A stretch of DNA of 64,000 nt from Prochlorococcus marinus str. MIT 0918. GTDB lineage: Bacteria; Cyanobacteriota; Cyanobacteriia; PCC-6307; Cyanobiaceae. Positions 50,974 through 60,162 of the stretch are shown piece after piece. Within the stretch, counting starts at the first letter, position 1; each line of letters starts with the position of its first letter. Location: positions 1,166,764 to 1,230,763 of the forward strand of contig NZ_CP114780.1 of the NCBI RefSeq assembly GCF_027359415.1. The letters are read 5' to 3'. The notes under the pieces are model-generated. The model was given only the letters and a program-made list of their open reading frames with translations, did not search any database and had not been told where the DNA came from. Position numbers and translations under genes: made by a program.

Positions 50974-53091
50974 ATGGCTGAGAAATTAAAACATACAGAC
51001 GACTATATAAATAGAGAGTTAAGTTGGCTCGACTTCAATACAAGAGTGCTTGAAAAAGCATTAGACCCAAAAACACCTCTATTAGAACAAGCAAAATTCA
51101 GTGCGATTTTTAGTAATAATTTAGACGAATTTTTTATGGTAAGAGTGGCTTCACTAAAATCACAAGTTGAAGCTGATATCAATAAACAAAGTGAGGATGG
51201 TAAAACACCTGAAGAACAATTGAAAATGATAAGAGAAAAGCTGATTCCTATACTAATAAAACAAGAAGATCACTATGAAAATTACTTAAAAAATGCTTTA
51301 AAAAAAGAATCTATTTATATAGTTGATTATAAAAAATTAAATTGTCGCCAACAAAATTGGGCTAATAACTATTTCAAAACAGCTATATTTCCTGTTCTTA
51401 CGCCATTGGCTGTAGATCAATCCCACCCATTTCCTTTTGTAAGCAATTTAAGTTTAAATATTGCAGTAATTGTTTGTGATCCAGATACGAAAAAAAAGCA
51501 ATTTTCAAGAGTAAAAATACCACAAAAAACAATGAATAGATTTATTACTATTCCCAATGAATTAAGTGAAAAGAAAACTAAGCCATTCTTTTACACAGTC
51601 CCTATTGAAGAGATAATAGCTGCAAATCTTAGTATGTTATTTCCTGGTATGGATATTGAAGAGTTTTCTTTTTTTCGCGTTACAAGAGATGCAGACCTAG
51701 AGCTTCGTGACATAGAAGCAGATGATTTAATGATCGCTATAGAGGAAGGACTCAGGAAAAGGCGTATGGGAGGAGAAATAGTAAGGCTAGAAGTTTCTAA
51801 AAATATGCCCAAAATAATATTAGAATTGCTATTAGAAGGAATGTCTATTGACAAAAAAGATTTATATGAAAATAAATCCTTATTAGCACTTGATGAATTA
51901 ATTCAATTATCAAAAATCAATCATCCAAAACTTCAATATAAAACTAAACAAGGCAGTATACATACATTATTAAAAAACAGTCAAAAGCGCCTAATTGAGG
52001 CGAAATCAATTGAGCAAAATAAATTCCAAAATATTTTCTCTGTAATTAGGAAAACTGACATACTTCTGCACCACCCATATCATCAATTCACCAGTTCTGT
52101 AGAAGAGTTTATTCAACAATCTGCAGATGATCCATTCGTAATGGGAATAAAAATGACTCTTTATAGAGTTTCTAAAGACTCAGAAATTATTAACGCACTT
52201 ATAAGAGCATCCGAGAATGGTAAACAAGTAATGGCCCTAGTTGAATTAAAAGCACGATTTGACGAAGATAATAATATTCAATGGGCTAAACAACTTGAAA
52301 AATCTGGTGTTCATGTTGTTTATGGTGTACTTGGTTTAAAAACACATACAAAAATAGCCTTGGTTATAAGAAAAGAAAAAGAACGATTGCGTACATATTT
52401 TCATATTGGTACAGGCAACTATAATTCCAAGACAGCTAAACAATATACGGATCTAGGATTACTATCGATTGAACAAGAATTAGGCCAAGATTTAGTAGAG
52501 CTTTTTAATTACTTAACAGGCTACTCAAAGCAACAACACTATAGAAAATTATTAGTAGCTCCAATATCACTTCGACAAGGTACAGAATTTCTAATAAATA
52601 GGGAAATTAACAATGTAAAGAATGGGAAAAAAGGTCTAATCAAAGCAAAGATGAATGCTCTTGTTGACCCTAATATAATTAAATTACTATATCAAGCTTC
52701 TGAAGTAGGAGTAAAAATAGAACTAATTATTAGGGGCATGTGTTGTTTATACCCACAAGAAAAAGGTCTTAGTGAAAATATTAAAGTAATTAGCATTATA
52801 GGAAGATATCTAGAGCACTCTCGCATATTTTGGTTTTATAATGATAACAATCCAGAAGTTTTTATAGGAAGCGCAGATTGGATGCGAAGAAATTTAGATA
52901 GAAGAGTAGAAGCAGTTACTCCAATAGAACAGCCCAATTTAAAAAAAGAACTGGAAAACCTTTTAAATATTTATTTGGAAGACAATGTTGACTCTTGGGA
53001 AATGCAACATGATGGAAAATATATCAAAAAGAAAGACAAGAAAGAAATCCTATGCGCACAAACTAACTTGCAAAATTTTACTGAAAAATAG
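50974..53091 (+). CDS. ppk1: Polyphosphate kinase 1
   Basis: PPK1 polymerises the gamma-phosphate of ATP into polyphosphate. The 705-residue protein has the N-terminal INRELSWLDFNTRVLEKA, the FSNNLDEFFMVRVASLK segment, and the phospholipase D-like catalytic pair: the phospho-histidine in FHIGTGNYNSKTAKQYTD and HSRIFWFYND, plus DWMRRNLDRRVEAVTPIE. Length is normal. Polyphosphate storage fits a phosphate-poor marine life style. Confidence 0.96.
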   Translation: MAEKLKHTDDYINRELSWLDFNTRVLEKALDPKTPLLEQAKFSAIFSNNLDEFFMVRVASLKSQVEADINKQSEDGKTPEEQLKMIREKLIPILIKQEDHYENYLKNALKKESIYIVDYKKLNCRQQNWANNYFKTAIFPVLTPLAVDQSHPFPFVSNLSLNIAVIVCDPDTKKKQFSRVKIPQKTMNRFITIPNELSEKKTKPFFYTVPIEEIIAANLSMLFPGMDIEEFSFFRVTRDADLELRDIEADDLMIAIEEGLRKRRMGGEIVRLEVSKNMPKIILELLLEGMSIDKKDLYENKSLLALDELIQLSKINHPKLQYKTKQGSIHTLLKNSQKRLIEAKSIEQNKFQNIFSVIRKTDILLHHPYHQFTSSVEEFIQQSADDPFVMGIKMTLYRVSKDSEIINALIRASENGKQVMALVELKARFDEDNNIQWAKQLEKSGVHVVYGVLGLKTHTKIALVIRKEKERLRTYFHIGTGNYNSKTAKQYTDLGLLSIEQELGQDLVELFNYLTGYSKQQHYRKLLVAPISLRQGTEFLINREINNVKNGKKGLIKAKMNALVDPNIIKLLYQASEVGVKIELIIRGMCCLYPQEKGLSENIKVISIIGRYLEHSRIFWFYNDNNPEVFIGSADWMRRNLDRRVEAVTPIEQPNLKKELENLLNIYLEDNVDSWEMQHDGKYIKKKDKKEILCAQTNLQNFTEK

Positions 53092-53131
53092 ATACACCTC
53101 TAAGCCAGCCTAAAATGGAAAGCTAATGGGT

Positions 53132-53160
53132 CTTAATACCTAATTAAGTGCCTTTTTAAA
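53132..53160 (+). terminator. Weak candidate terminator after ppk1
   Basis: CTTAAT (53132-53137) and ATTAAG (53143-53148) make a 6-bp AT-rich stem with a 5-nt loop, followed by TGCCTTTTTAAA. The T-run suits a rho-independent terminator but the stem is weak, so I rate it low. Confidence 0.28.
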
Positions 53161-53197
53161 CAATTTAAAGCAATTAATAAAAAAGATTTGTGTAATT

Positions 53198-53220
53198 CAC
53201 TGTTATTTTCCATAACAGTG
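53198..53220. promoter_or_regulatory. Perfect 9-bp inverted repeat upstream of the sigma factor gene
   Basis: CACTGTTAT (53198-53206) and ATAACAGTG (53212-53220) are exact complements around TTTCC. No T-run follows. It lies 36 bp before the GTG start of the sigma gene in a 165-bp spacer and could be an operator or a 5'-leader hairpin; the pairing is clear, the role is inference. Confidence 0.5.
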
Positions 53221-53256
53221 CTAAGTTCTTTCTAAATATAAATATAGGAGGCCAGG

Positions 53257-54285
53257 GTGATGGGGATCCCTCTGGAATCTGTAAAAGGTGATTCTGCATC
53301 ACCATCAGAAACAGTTGTTCTGCCGAACACATCCAAAGACCAGAAACAAAACAGGTCGACATCTACGGTCAACTCCAATAGTCGTGGACGGCCCAATGGT
53401 CGATTAGGCACTGATTCAATAGCATTTTATCTAAGTAGTATTGGGAGAGTTCCTTTACTAACCGCTGCAGAAGAAATAGAGCTTGCTCATCATGTTCAAA
53501 AAATGAAGGAATTGTTAGATGTTCCTAAAGAGAATATTTCACCTCGCCAACGCCATCAAATCCGTATGGGTAAACGTGCAAGAGATAGGATGATGGCCGC
53601 AAACTTGAGACTTGTTGTTAGTGTTGCTAAGAAATATCAAAATCAAGGTTTAGAGCTACTTGATTTAGTCCAGGAAGGAGCAATTGGACTAGAAAGAGCA
53701 GTAGACAAATTTGACCCAGCAATGGGCTATAAATTTTCTACGTATGCATATTGGTGGATAAGACAAGGAATGACTCGTGCAATTGACAACAGTGCTCGAA
53801 CTATTCGACTTCCAATACATATCAGCGAAAAATTATCAAAAATGCGTCGAATTACTAGAGAATTAACTCATCGATTGGGAAGACAGCCTAACAGGAATGA
53901 ACTTGCAGAGGCCTTGGACATGGAGCCTAAAGATTTAGAAGATCTAATTTCACAGAGTGCACCCTGTGCATCTCTAGACTCACATGCTAGAGGTGAAGAA
54001 GATCGGAGTACCTTAGGGGAATTAATACCTGATCCAAATTCTAATGAGCCTATGGAAGGAATGGATAGGAATATGCAAAAAGAACATTTAGGTGGGTGGT
54101 TATCACAATTAAATGAAAGAGAGCAGAAAATTATGCGGTTAAGATTTGGACTTGATGGAGAAGAGCCTTTAACCCTTGCAGAAATTGGTAGACAAATAAA
54201 TGTCTCTAGAGAAAGAGTACGGCAACTAGAAGCAAAAGCTATTCTAAAATTGAGAGTAATGACTACTCATCAAAAAGCAGCTTAA
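53257..54285 (+). CDS. RNA polymerase sigma factor, group 2 sigma-70
   Basis: The 342-residue protein has a ~50-residue variable N-terminus, region 1.2 (DSIAFYLSSIGRVPLLTAAEE, residues 53-73), region 2 (about 106-177, with NLRLVVSVAKKYQNQGLELLDLVQEG and FSTYAYWWIRQ), region 3, and the region 4 helix-turn-helix (LAEIGRQINVSRERVRQLEAKA, ~302-330). It lacks the long N-terminal extension of the primary sigma factor, placing it in the cyanobacterial group 2 (SigB/C/D-like). AGGAGG (53246-53251) serves GTG 53257 or ATG 53260. Confidence 0.92.
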   Translation: MMGIPLESVKGDSASPSETVVLPNTSKDQKQNRSTSTVNSNSRGRPNGRLGTDSIAFYLSSIGRVPLLTAAEEIELAHHVQKMKELLDVPKENISPRQRHQIRMGKRARDRMMAANLRLVVSVAKKYQNQGLELLDLVQEGAIGLERAVDKFDPAMGYKFSTYAYWWIRQGMTRAIDNSARTIRLPIHISEKLSKMRRITRELTHRLGRQPNRNELAEALDMEPKDLEDLISQSAPCASLDSHARGEEDRSTLGELIPDPNSNEPMEGMDRNMQKEHLGGWLSQLNEREQKIMRLRFGLDGEEPLTLAEIGRQINVSRERVRQLEAKAILKLRVMTTHQKAA

Positions 54286-54291
54286 AATAGT

Positions 54292-54945
54292 TTGAATAAC
54301 GTCTACTCAAGTCTAATATTGATCGGATGGTTAAGTACAATCTTGAGTCTAAGCGTTGGTTTAAAAAAACTTTTTCCTCAAGAAAAAGAATTAGGTCGTA
54401 AAATTGTTCATATGGGAACTGGGCCTATCATACCTTTAGCATGGTGGTTAGATATTCCTTCAAAAATTGCAATTCCAGCAGCTACTGTTATTACAATTGG
54501 GCTATTAATTAATTACCAATTCAGATTCATCGCCTCAATTGAATCGATCGACAGAAAAAGTTTTGGTACAATTGCATATGGTTTGAGCATTACTCTATTA
54601 CTAATTTTCTTTTGGCCCAATAATGCTGCTGCTATTACAGCAGGTGTTCTTGTTATGGCATTTGGAGATGGTTTGGCAGGGTTAATTGGTCGGAAAATAA
54701 TATCTCCTAGTTGGATGATTTTAAACCAAAAAAAATCAATGGTTGGAACTTTTACTATGGCAATAGGGACAGGAATAGTTTTATACAGTATTAATCAATT
54801 ATCTGGTATAAATTTATCTATGTTAGATATTTTTATTATAACATCTATTGCCGTAATATTGGAGCAAATAAGTCCATTAGGAATTGACAATATCACAGTT
54901 CCAATAGGTGTTGCCTTATGTTGGCAGTATTTTATAAATCACTAA
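54292..54945 (+). CDS. Phytol/dolichol kinase-like membrane protein
   Basis: The 217-residue polytopic protein has six or seven hydrophobic segments and the CTP-dependent kinase family pattern: LFPQEKELGRKIVHMGTGPIIPLAW, AAAITAGVLVMAFGDGLAGLIGRKI and KKSMVGTFTMAIGTG. In plants and cyanobacteria VTE5-type members phosphorylate phytol released from chlorophyll for tocopherol or chlorophyll recycling. The start is TTG 54292, 6 bp after the sigma gene; no ATG lies nearby in frame. The phytol substrate is inferred from the family. Confidence 0.8.
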   Translation: MNNVYSSLILIGWLSTILSLSVGLKKLFPQEKELGRKIVHMGTGPIIPLAWWLDIPSKIAIPAATVITIGLLINYQFRFIASIESIDRKSFGTIAYGLSITLLLIFFWPNNAAAITAGVLVMAFGDGLAGLIGRKIISPSWMILNQKKSMVGTFTMAIGTGIVLYSINQLSGINLSMLDIFIITSIAVILEQISPLGIDNITVPIGVALCWQYFINH

Positions 54946-54947
54946 TT

Positions 54948-56021
54948 TTATACGGCAACTGCTCCAGCTAACTCTTCAAGAAGTTGTTCAGTTGAATGTA
55001 AATCAATACAAGCATCTGTGATGCTTTGCCCATACACAAGATTGGATAAATCTTTTGGAATCTTTTGATTGCCTTCTACTAAATGACTTTCAATCATAAC
55101 TCCCATTACATGAGGCGAACCATTGCTAACCTGGCTTGCAACCTCTCGAAGTACATCACCTTGCTTCCTAAAATCCTTGTTTGAATTGCCATGACTACAG
55201 TCAATCATAACCTTCTCAATAGAACCAGAATTAGAAAGCTCTTTAGCAACTTGACTGACTGACTCAGAGTCATAATTAGTCCCATGGCTACCTCCCCTTA
55301 AAACCAAATGACCATCTGGATTACCAGTAGTGCTAATAATTGATGCATTACCTTCTCTATTAATGCCTAAAAAATGATGTGGTTTAGATGCAGCTTTCAT
55401 TGCATTAATAGCAATAGAAATAGACCCATCTGTACCATTCTTATACCCAATTGGCATTGATAGGCCAGAAGCCATTTCCCTATGGGTTTGACTTTCAGTA
55501 GTCCTTGCACCAATTGCTGTCCAACTAATTAAATCTGCAATGTATTGAGGAACAACCGGGTCCAATAATTCTGTTGCGGTAGGTAGACCTAAATGCGCTA
55601 AATGCAAAAGCAACGATCTTGCTCTTCTTAAACCAGTATTCATATCATAAGAACCATCTAAATGAGGATCATTGATCAGTCCTTTCCATCCTGTTGTCGT
55701 TCTAGGTTTTTCAAAATAGACCCGCATTACTATTTCAAGCTTCTCAAAAAAACGTTTTCGCAACAATAACAACTGATTTGCATAATCCTTAGCAGCATTC
55801 ATATCATGAACTGAGCAAGGTCCCACAATTACCAATAAGCGAGAATCTTCTCCCTTAAGAATCGATTGAATTCTGTGTCGAGTTTTAGAAACAAGCTCTG
55901 CTGAGGACTTATCCAGTGGTAAATCACGATGGAGTGAAAGAGGAGCAAGCAAAGGTCTAGTCTCCACAATATGAAGATCAGAAGTTTGATCAGCCATATT
56001 AAAATCTGTTGAATAAACCAT
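54948..56021 (-). CDS. aroG: 3-deoxy-7-phosphoheptulonate (DAHP) synthase, class I
   Basis: DAHP synthase opens the shikimate pathway by joining PEP and erythrose 4-phosphate. The 357-residue class I (AroF/G/H) protein shows LVIVGPCSVHDMNAAKDYA, MRVYFEKPRTTTGWKGLINDP, ESQTHREMASGLSMPIGYKNGTDGS and IDCSHGNSNK. The ATG at 56021 follows a strong GAGGGGGTGA Shine-Dalgarno; a second Met is at 55997. AroG, F or H cannot be separated, so the symbol is nominal. Chorismate from this route feeds the pabB and chorismate-lyase-like steps here. Confidence 0.93.
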   Translation of the reverse strand: MVYSTDFNMADQTSDLHIVETRPLLAPLSLHRDLPLDKSSAELVSKTRHRIQSILKGEDSRLLVIVGPCSVHDMNAAKDYANQLLLLRKRFFEKLEIVMRVYFEKPRTTTGWKGLINDPHLDGSYDMNTGLRRARSLLLHLAHLGLPTATELLDPVVPQYIADLISWTAIGARTTESQTHREMASGLSMPIGYKNGTDGSISIAINAMKAASKPHHFLGINREGNASIISTTGNPDGHLVLRGGSHGTNYDSESVSQVAKELSNSGSIEKVMIDCSHGNSNKDFRKQGDVLREVASQVSNGSPHVMGVMIESHLVEGNQKIPKDLSNLVYGQSITDACIDLHSTEQLLEELAGAVAV

Positions 56022-56166
56022 TAATCACCCCCTCATACATAGAAGATTAAAGAAAATAGAAATTACATACATTACGAACATGTGCATTTCTGCATCTATC
56101 TACACTCAAAATTAGATTATATAAAAACACAATAAAGTAAAACCCTTGTCTTTGAAAGAAACTGGA

Positions 56167-58785
56167 ATGAACCCAATGATTAAAAATTATCAGCAGGAAG
56201 CAGAAGCAAGATCACTGCAAGGGATTCCTCCATTACCGTTAAATCCTGAACAAACACATGAACTAACAGAATTATTAGAAAAACCAGTTATAGATACCAA
56301 AAAAGACTTTTTATTAAATCTACTGAAAAATCGAGTTCCTCCAGGCGTCGATAAAGCTTCTTATATAAAAGCCACCTGGCTTAGCTCAGTAGCTCAAGGA
56401 ACAGTTGTCAGCCCTTATATCAACTCTAATGAATCAACAAGGCTTTTAGGAACAATGATGGGTGGATACAATGTTTCGGCGCTAATTCAATTACTAAGTA
56501 ATAAAAACAAAGAAATAGCAAGTATTGCTGCTGAAAGTCTCAGCAACACATTATTAATCTACGATGCACTCAATGATGTAATGGAGCTGGCAGAAAGCAA
56601 TAATGCCTTTGCAAAACAAATTGTACAAAGCTGGGCAGAAGCAGAGTGGTTCACTAGTAAAGCAAAATTACCAAAAGCAATTACTGTCACTGTATTCAAA
56701 GTAGAGGGGGAAACCAATACCGACGACCTTTCACCAGCAACACATGCAACTACTAGACCTGATATACCATTGCATGCACTTGCCATGCTTGAAACTAGAG
56801 TCCCTGAAGGTCTTCAAACAATTCTTTCATTAAAAGAAAAAGGACATCCTCTTGCCTACGTAGGCGATGTAGTAGGAACAGGAAGCTCTAGAAAGTCTGC
56901 TATAAACTCTGTGCTTTGGCATATTGGAAAAGATATTCCATATGTTCCTAATAAGCGATCTGGAGGAATAATTATTGGTGGAAAAATTGCACCTATTTTT
57001 TTCAATACAGCCGAAGATTCAGGCGCATTACCTATAGAATGTGATGTTAGTCAATTAGCAACTGGCGATGTAATTACAATCTTTCCTTATGAAGGAATTA
57101 TTACAAGAGCTGATGAAACAAATAAAGAACCATTAGCTTCCTTTAATTTAAAGCCTTCCACAATACTTGATGAAGTACAAGCAGGTGGACGCATCCCATT
57201 AATGATTGGAAGGTCACTAACTGACAAAGTACGTGAAAAATTAAAGTTACCACCTTCAATAGTTTTTATTAGGCCAGGAAAAATAGAAAATGAAGGTGCA
57301 ATAGGGTTTACACAAGCACAAAAAATTGTAGGCAAAGCTTGTGGTTTGCCTGGTATCAAACCTGGTACAAATTGTGAGCCAATTATGACAACAGTTGGTA
57401 GCCAAGATACAACTGGGCCAATGACAAGAGATGAAATGAAAGAACTCGCATGTCTTGGCTTCTCAGCAGATTTAGTTATGCAAAGCTTTTGCCATACAGC
57501 AGCATATCCTAAACCAGTAGATATTAAGACCCAAAAAGAATTACCTGATTTTTTTGCTGAAAGAGGAGGAGTAGCACTCAAACCAGGTGATGGGATTATC
57601 CATAGTTGGCTAAACAGAATGCTTCTACCTGACACAGTAGGAACTGGTGGAGATAGCCATACAAGATTTCCACTAGGTATTTCCTTTCCAGGAGGATCTG
57701 GAATAGTTGCATTTGCCGCTGCTATTGGTGCAATGCCACTTGATATGCCAGAGTCAGTATTAGTTCAATTCAAAGGTAATCTTCAAGCGGGAATTACATT
57801 AAGGGATGTAGTCAATGCCATTCCTTTAATAGCAATTCAAAAAGGATTATTAACAGTAGGCAAAGAAAATAAAATCAATGTCTTTAACGGCAAGATTATG
57901 GAAATAGAAGGGTTGCCAAATCTTAAGCTCGAACAAGCTTTTGAATTAACTGATGCAAGCGCTGAAAGGTCATGTGCTGGCTGTTCAATTCAACTTTCTC
58001 AAGAAACCATTTCTGAATATATTACTAGTAATATTTCATTACTAAAAAATATGATTGCTAGAGGATACAAAGATGCACGAACTTTAGGTAGACGTATTAC
58101 AGAAATGGAAAAATGGTTAAAAGAACCAAATCTAATCAAAGCAGATTCGAATGCAGTTTATTCGGATACAATAGACATTAACCTAGATGAATTACTAGAA
58201 CCAGTATTGGCATGTCCAAATGATCCTGACAATGTAAAAATTCTGAGTCAAGTTGCAGGTACACCTATCCAAGAAGTGTTTATAGGTTCATGTATGACAA
58301 ATATTGGACATTATAGAGCTGCTGCAAAAATCCTAGAAAATGCTGGAATGATTAATGCAAGACTTTGGATTTGTCCACCTACCCGTATGGACGAAGAAGT
58401 TTTAAAAGAAGAAGGGTATTACAAAATTTTTGAGGATGCTGGAAGCAGAATGGAAATGCCTGGCTGTTCACTATGCATGGGAAACCAAGCAAGAGTAGAA
58501 GACAATACAACTGTATTCTCTACAAGTACTAGAAACTTTAATAATAGACTTGGTAAAGGAGCTCAGGTGTTTTTAGGCAGTGCAGAATTAGCGGCAGTAT
58601 GCGCTCTTCTAGGACGTATCCCAACAGTAATCGAATATAAAGAAATAGCGGCAACAAAAATCAATCCACTATCCGAAACATTATATAAATATCTTAATTT
58701 TAATGAGATTAAGGACTTTGAACAAAAAGGTCAGATTATTAGTCTAGAAGTTCAAAAAGAATTTTTAAATTCTACTGTTCAATAA
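56167..58785 (+). CDS. acnB: Bifunctional aconitate hydratase 2 / 2-methylisocitrate dehydratase
   Basis: AcnB isomerises citrate and isocitrate. The ~872-residue protein follows the AcnB domain order: an N-terminal HEAT-like domain (YQQEAEARSLQGIPPLPL...), a swivelling domain (VTVFKVEGETNTDDLSPATHA), then the catalytic core with GGDSHTRFPLGISFPGGSG and the Fe-S cysteines in SCMTNIGHYRAAAKIL and CSLCMGNQ. The frame opens at TTG 56146; ATG 56167 or 56176 fits the family N-terminus better and I use 56167. Confidence 0.95.
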   Translation: MNPMIKNYQQEAEARSLQGIPPLPLNPEQTHELTELLEKPVIDTKKDFLLNLLKNRVPPGVDKASYIKATWLSSVAQGTVVSPYINSNESTRLLGTMMGGYNVSALIQLLSNKNKEIASIAAESLSNTLLIYDALNDVMELAESNNAFAKQIVQSWAEAEWFTSKAKLPKAITVTVFKVEGETNTDDLSPATHATTRPDIPLHALAMLETRVPEGLQTILSLKEKGHPLAYVGDVVGTGSSRKSAINSVLWHIGKDIPYVPNKRSGGIIIGGKIAPIFFNTAEDSGALPIECDVSQLATGDVITIFPYEGIITRADETNKEPLASFNLKPSTILDEVQAGGRIPLMIGRSLTDKVREKLKLPPSIVFIRPGKIENEGAIGFTQAQKIVGKACGLPGIKPGTNCEPIMTTVGSQDTTGPMTRDEMKELACLGFSADLVMQSFCHTAAYPKPVDIKTQKELPDFFAERGGVALKPGDGIIHSWLNRMLLPDTVGTGGDSHTRFPLGISFPGGSGIVAFAAAIGAMPLDMPESVLVQFKGNLQAGITLRDVVNAIPLIAIQKGLLTVGKENKINVFNGKIMEIEGLPNLKLEQAFELTDASAERSCAGCSIQLSQETISEYITSNISLLKNMIARGYKDARTLGRRITEMEKWLKEPNLIKADSNAVYSDTIDINLDELLEPVLACPNDPDNVKILSQVAGTPIQEVFIGSCMTNIGHYRAAAKILENAGMINARLWICPPTRMDEEVLKEEGYYKIFEDAGSRMEMPGCSLCMGNQARVEDNTTVFSTSTRNFNNRLGKGAQVFLGSAELAAVCALLGRIPTVIEYKEIAATKINPLSETLYKYLNFNEIKDFEQKGQIISLEVQKEFLNSTVQ

Positions 58786-58789
58786 TCTA

Positions 58790-60160
58790 ATGCAAAATAC
58801 TAATCTACAAATCAACTCGAGCAAAAGCATTAGAAGATTATTACGTCAACGATGGCTGGTTGTTGTACTAGCTTTAATACTTACAGGTCTAGGGGCAGCG
58901 TTAACAGGAGTATTGTTTAAAGCAGGAATTCATACCTTAGACGTCTGGCGATTAAATCTTCTCAAACAACAGCCATCATGGATGGTTTTACCAATATTAG
59001 GAGGTCTAGGAGGACTACTATCAGGATCGATAATCACGAAGTTTGCACCTGCAGCCGGAGGATCAGGAGTAACGCATATCATGGCGTATCTTCGACATAG
59101 ACAGGTGCCAATGGGATTAAGAGTTGGCTTAGTAAAATTAATATCGGGAATCATTGCAATCGGTAGTGGTTTTCCTCTTGGTCCTGAAGGGCCAGCTGTA
59201 CAAATGGGAGGATCTGTGGCATGGCAAATGGCTGAATGGCTGAAAGCTCCTAGAGCTTTTAGGCGTGTAATTGTTGCTGCAGGTGGTGGTGCAGGAATTG
59301 CAGCAATTTTTAGTGCGCCAATCGGAGGCTTTATTTATGCCATTGAAGAATTACTCAACTCTGCAAGACCGGTAGTACTTCTATTAGTTGTTATAACAAC
59401 ATTCTGGGCTGATACATGGGCAGATGTACTGCAAAACTTTGGACTTACAAACCATACAGGAGGTTTTGATCAAAGCCTAGGTTTTTCTATTGAGCGAGAA
59501 TATACACCTCTCATACACTTTCTCCCTATTGACTTTGGATATCTTATTGCTTTAGGTATAATTGTAGGAATCCTAGCTGAATTGTATTGTCAATATGTTT
59601 TAGTAATGCAACGAAATGGAAATAGATGGTTTAAAAATAAATTAATTTTTAGGATGTCCATGAGTGGATTGATATTAGGCATCTTTTATTCATTTCTTCC
59701 AGAAGAATTTCACCATGTAGGAGAATTGCAAAATTTAATCGCAGTAGGCAATGCAAACATTTCTTTGGCTTTGGGTACTTTTGTTGTTTTGTTCATTAGT
59801 ACAGGACTTGCTGCTGCATCAGGTGCCCCAGGAGGTTTGTTTTTTCCAATGCTTACATTAGGTGGATGCATAGGGTTAGCATGTGGAAATTGGGTAGAAT
59901 TATTAACAGGCCATGTACCAAGTACATATATTTTTGCAGGCATGGGTGCATTTGTATCTGCATGCTCAAGAACACCAATTACAGCAATGTTTCTTGCATT
60001 TGCTCTGACAAAAGATTTGCTAATGCTCAAACCTGTTTTAATTGCTTGTATTGCTAGTTTTTTAATAGCTCGACTATTTAATGAGGAATCAATATATGAA
60101 AGGCAAATTAAAGTAGAAGCAAATGAACAAATGCAGAACCCATCATTACCTATCACTTAA
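58790..60160 (+). CDS. clcA: Chloride channel/transporter (ClC family)
   Basis: A 456-residue polytopic ClC protein. Selectivity-filter motifs are visible: GSGFPLGPEGPAVQMGG with the gating/proton glutamate (GxEGP), GAGIAAIFSAPIGGFIYAIEE, and GAFVSACSRTPITA. Whether it is a channel or Cl-/H+ exchanger cannot be decided; retention of the gating glutamate suits an exchanger. It starts 4 bp after acnB and ends 2 bp before a possible extended start of the radical SAM gene. Confidence 0.9.
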   Translation: MQNTNLQINSSKSIRRLLRQRWLVVVLALILTGLGAALTGVLFKAGIHTLDVWRLNLLKQQPSWMVLPILGGLGGLLSGSIITKFAPAAGGSGVTHIMAYLRHRQVPMGLRVGLVKLISGIIAIGSGFPLGPEGPAVQMGGSVAWQMAEWLKAPRAFRRVIVAAGGGAGIAAIFSAPIGGFIYAIEELLNSARPVVLLLVVITTFWADTWADVLQNFGLTNHTGGFDQSLGFSIEREYTPLIHFLPIDFGYLIALGIIVGILAELYCQYVLVMQRNGNRWFKNKLIFRMSMSGLILGIFYSFLPEEFHHVGELQNLIAVGNANISLALGTFVVLFISTGLAAASGAPGGLFFPMLTLGGCIGLACGNWVELLTGHVPSTYIFAGMGAFVSACSRTPITAMFLAFALTKDLLMLKPVLIACIASFLIARLFNEESIYERQIKVEANEQMQNPSLPIT

Positions 60161-60162
60161 TT

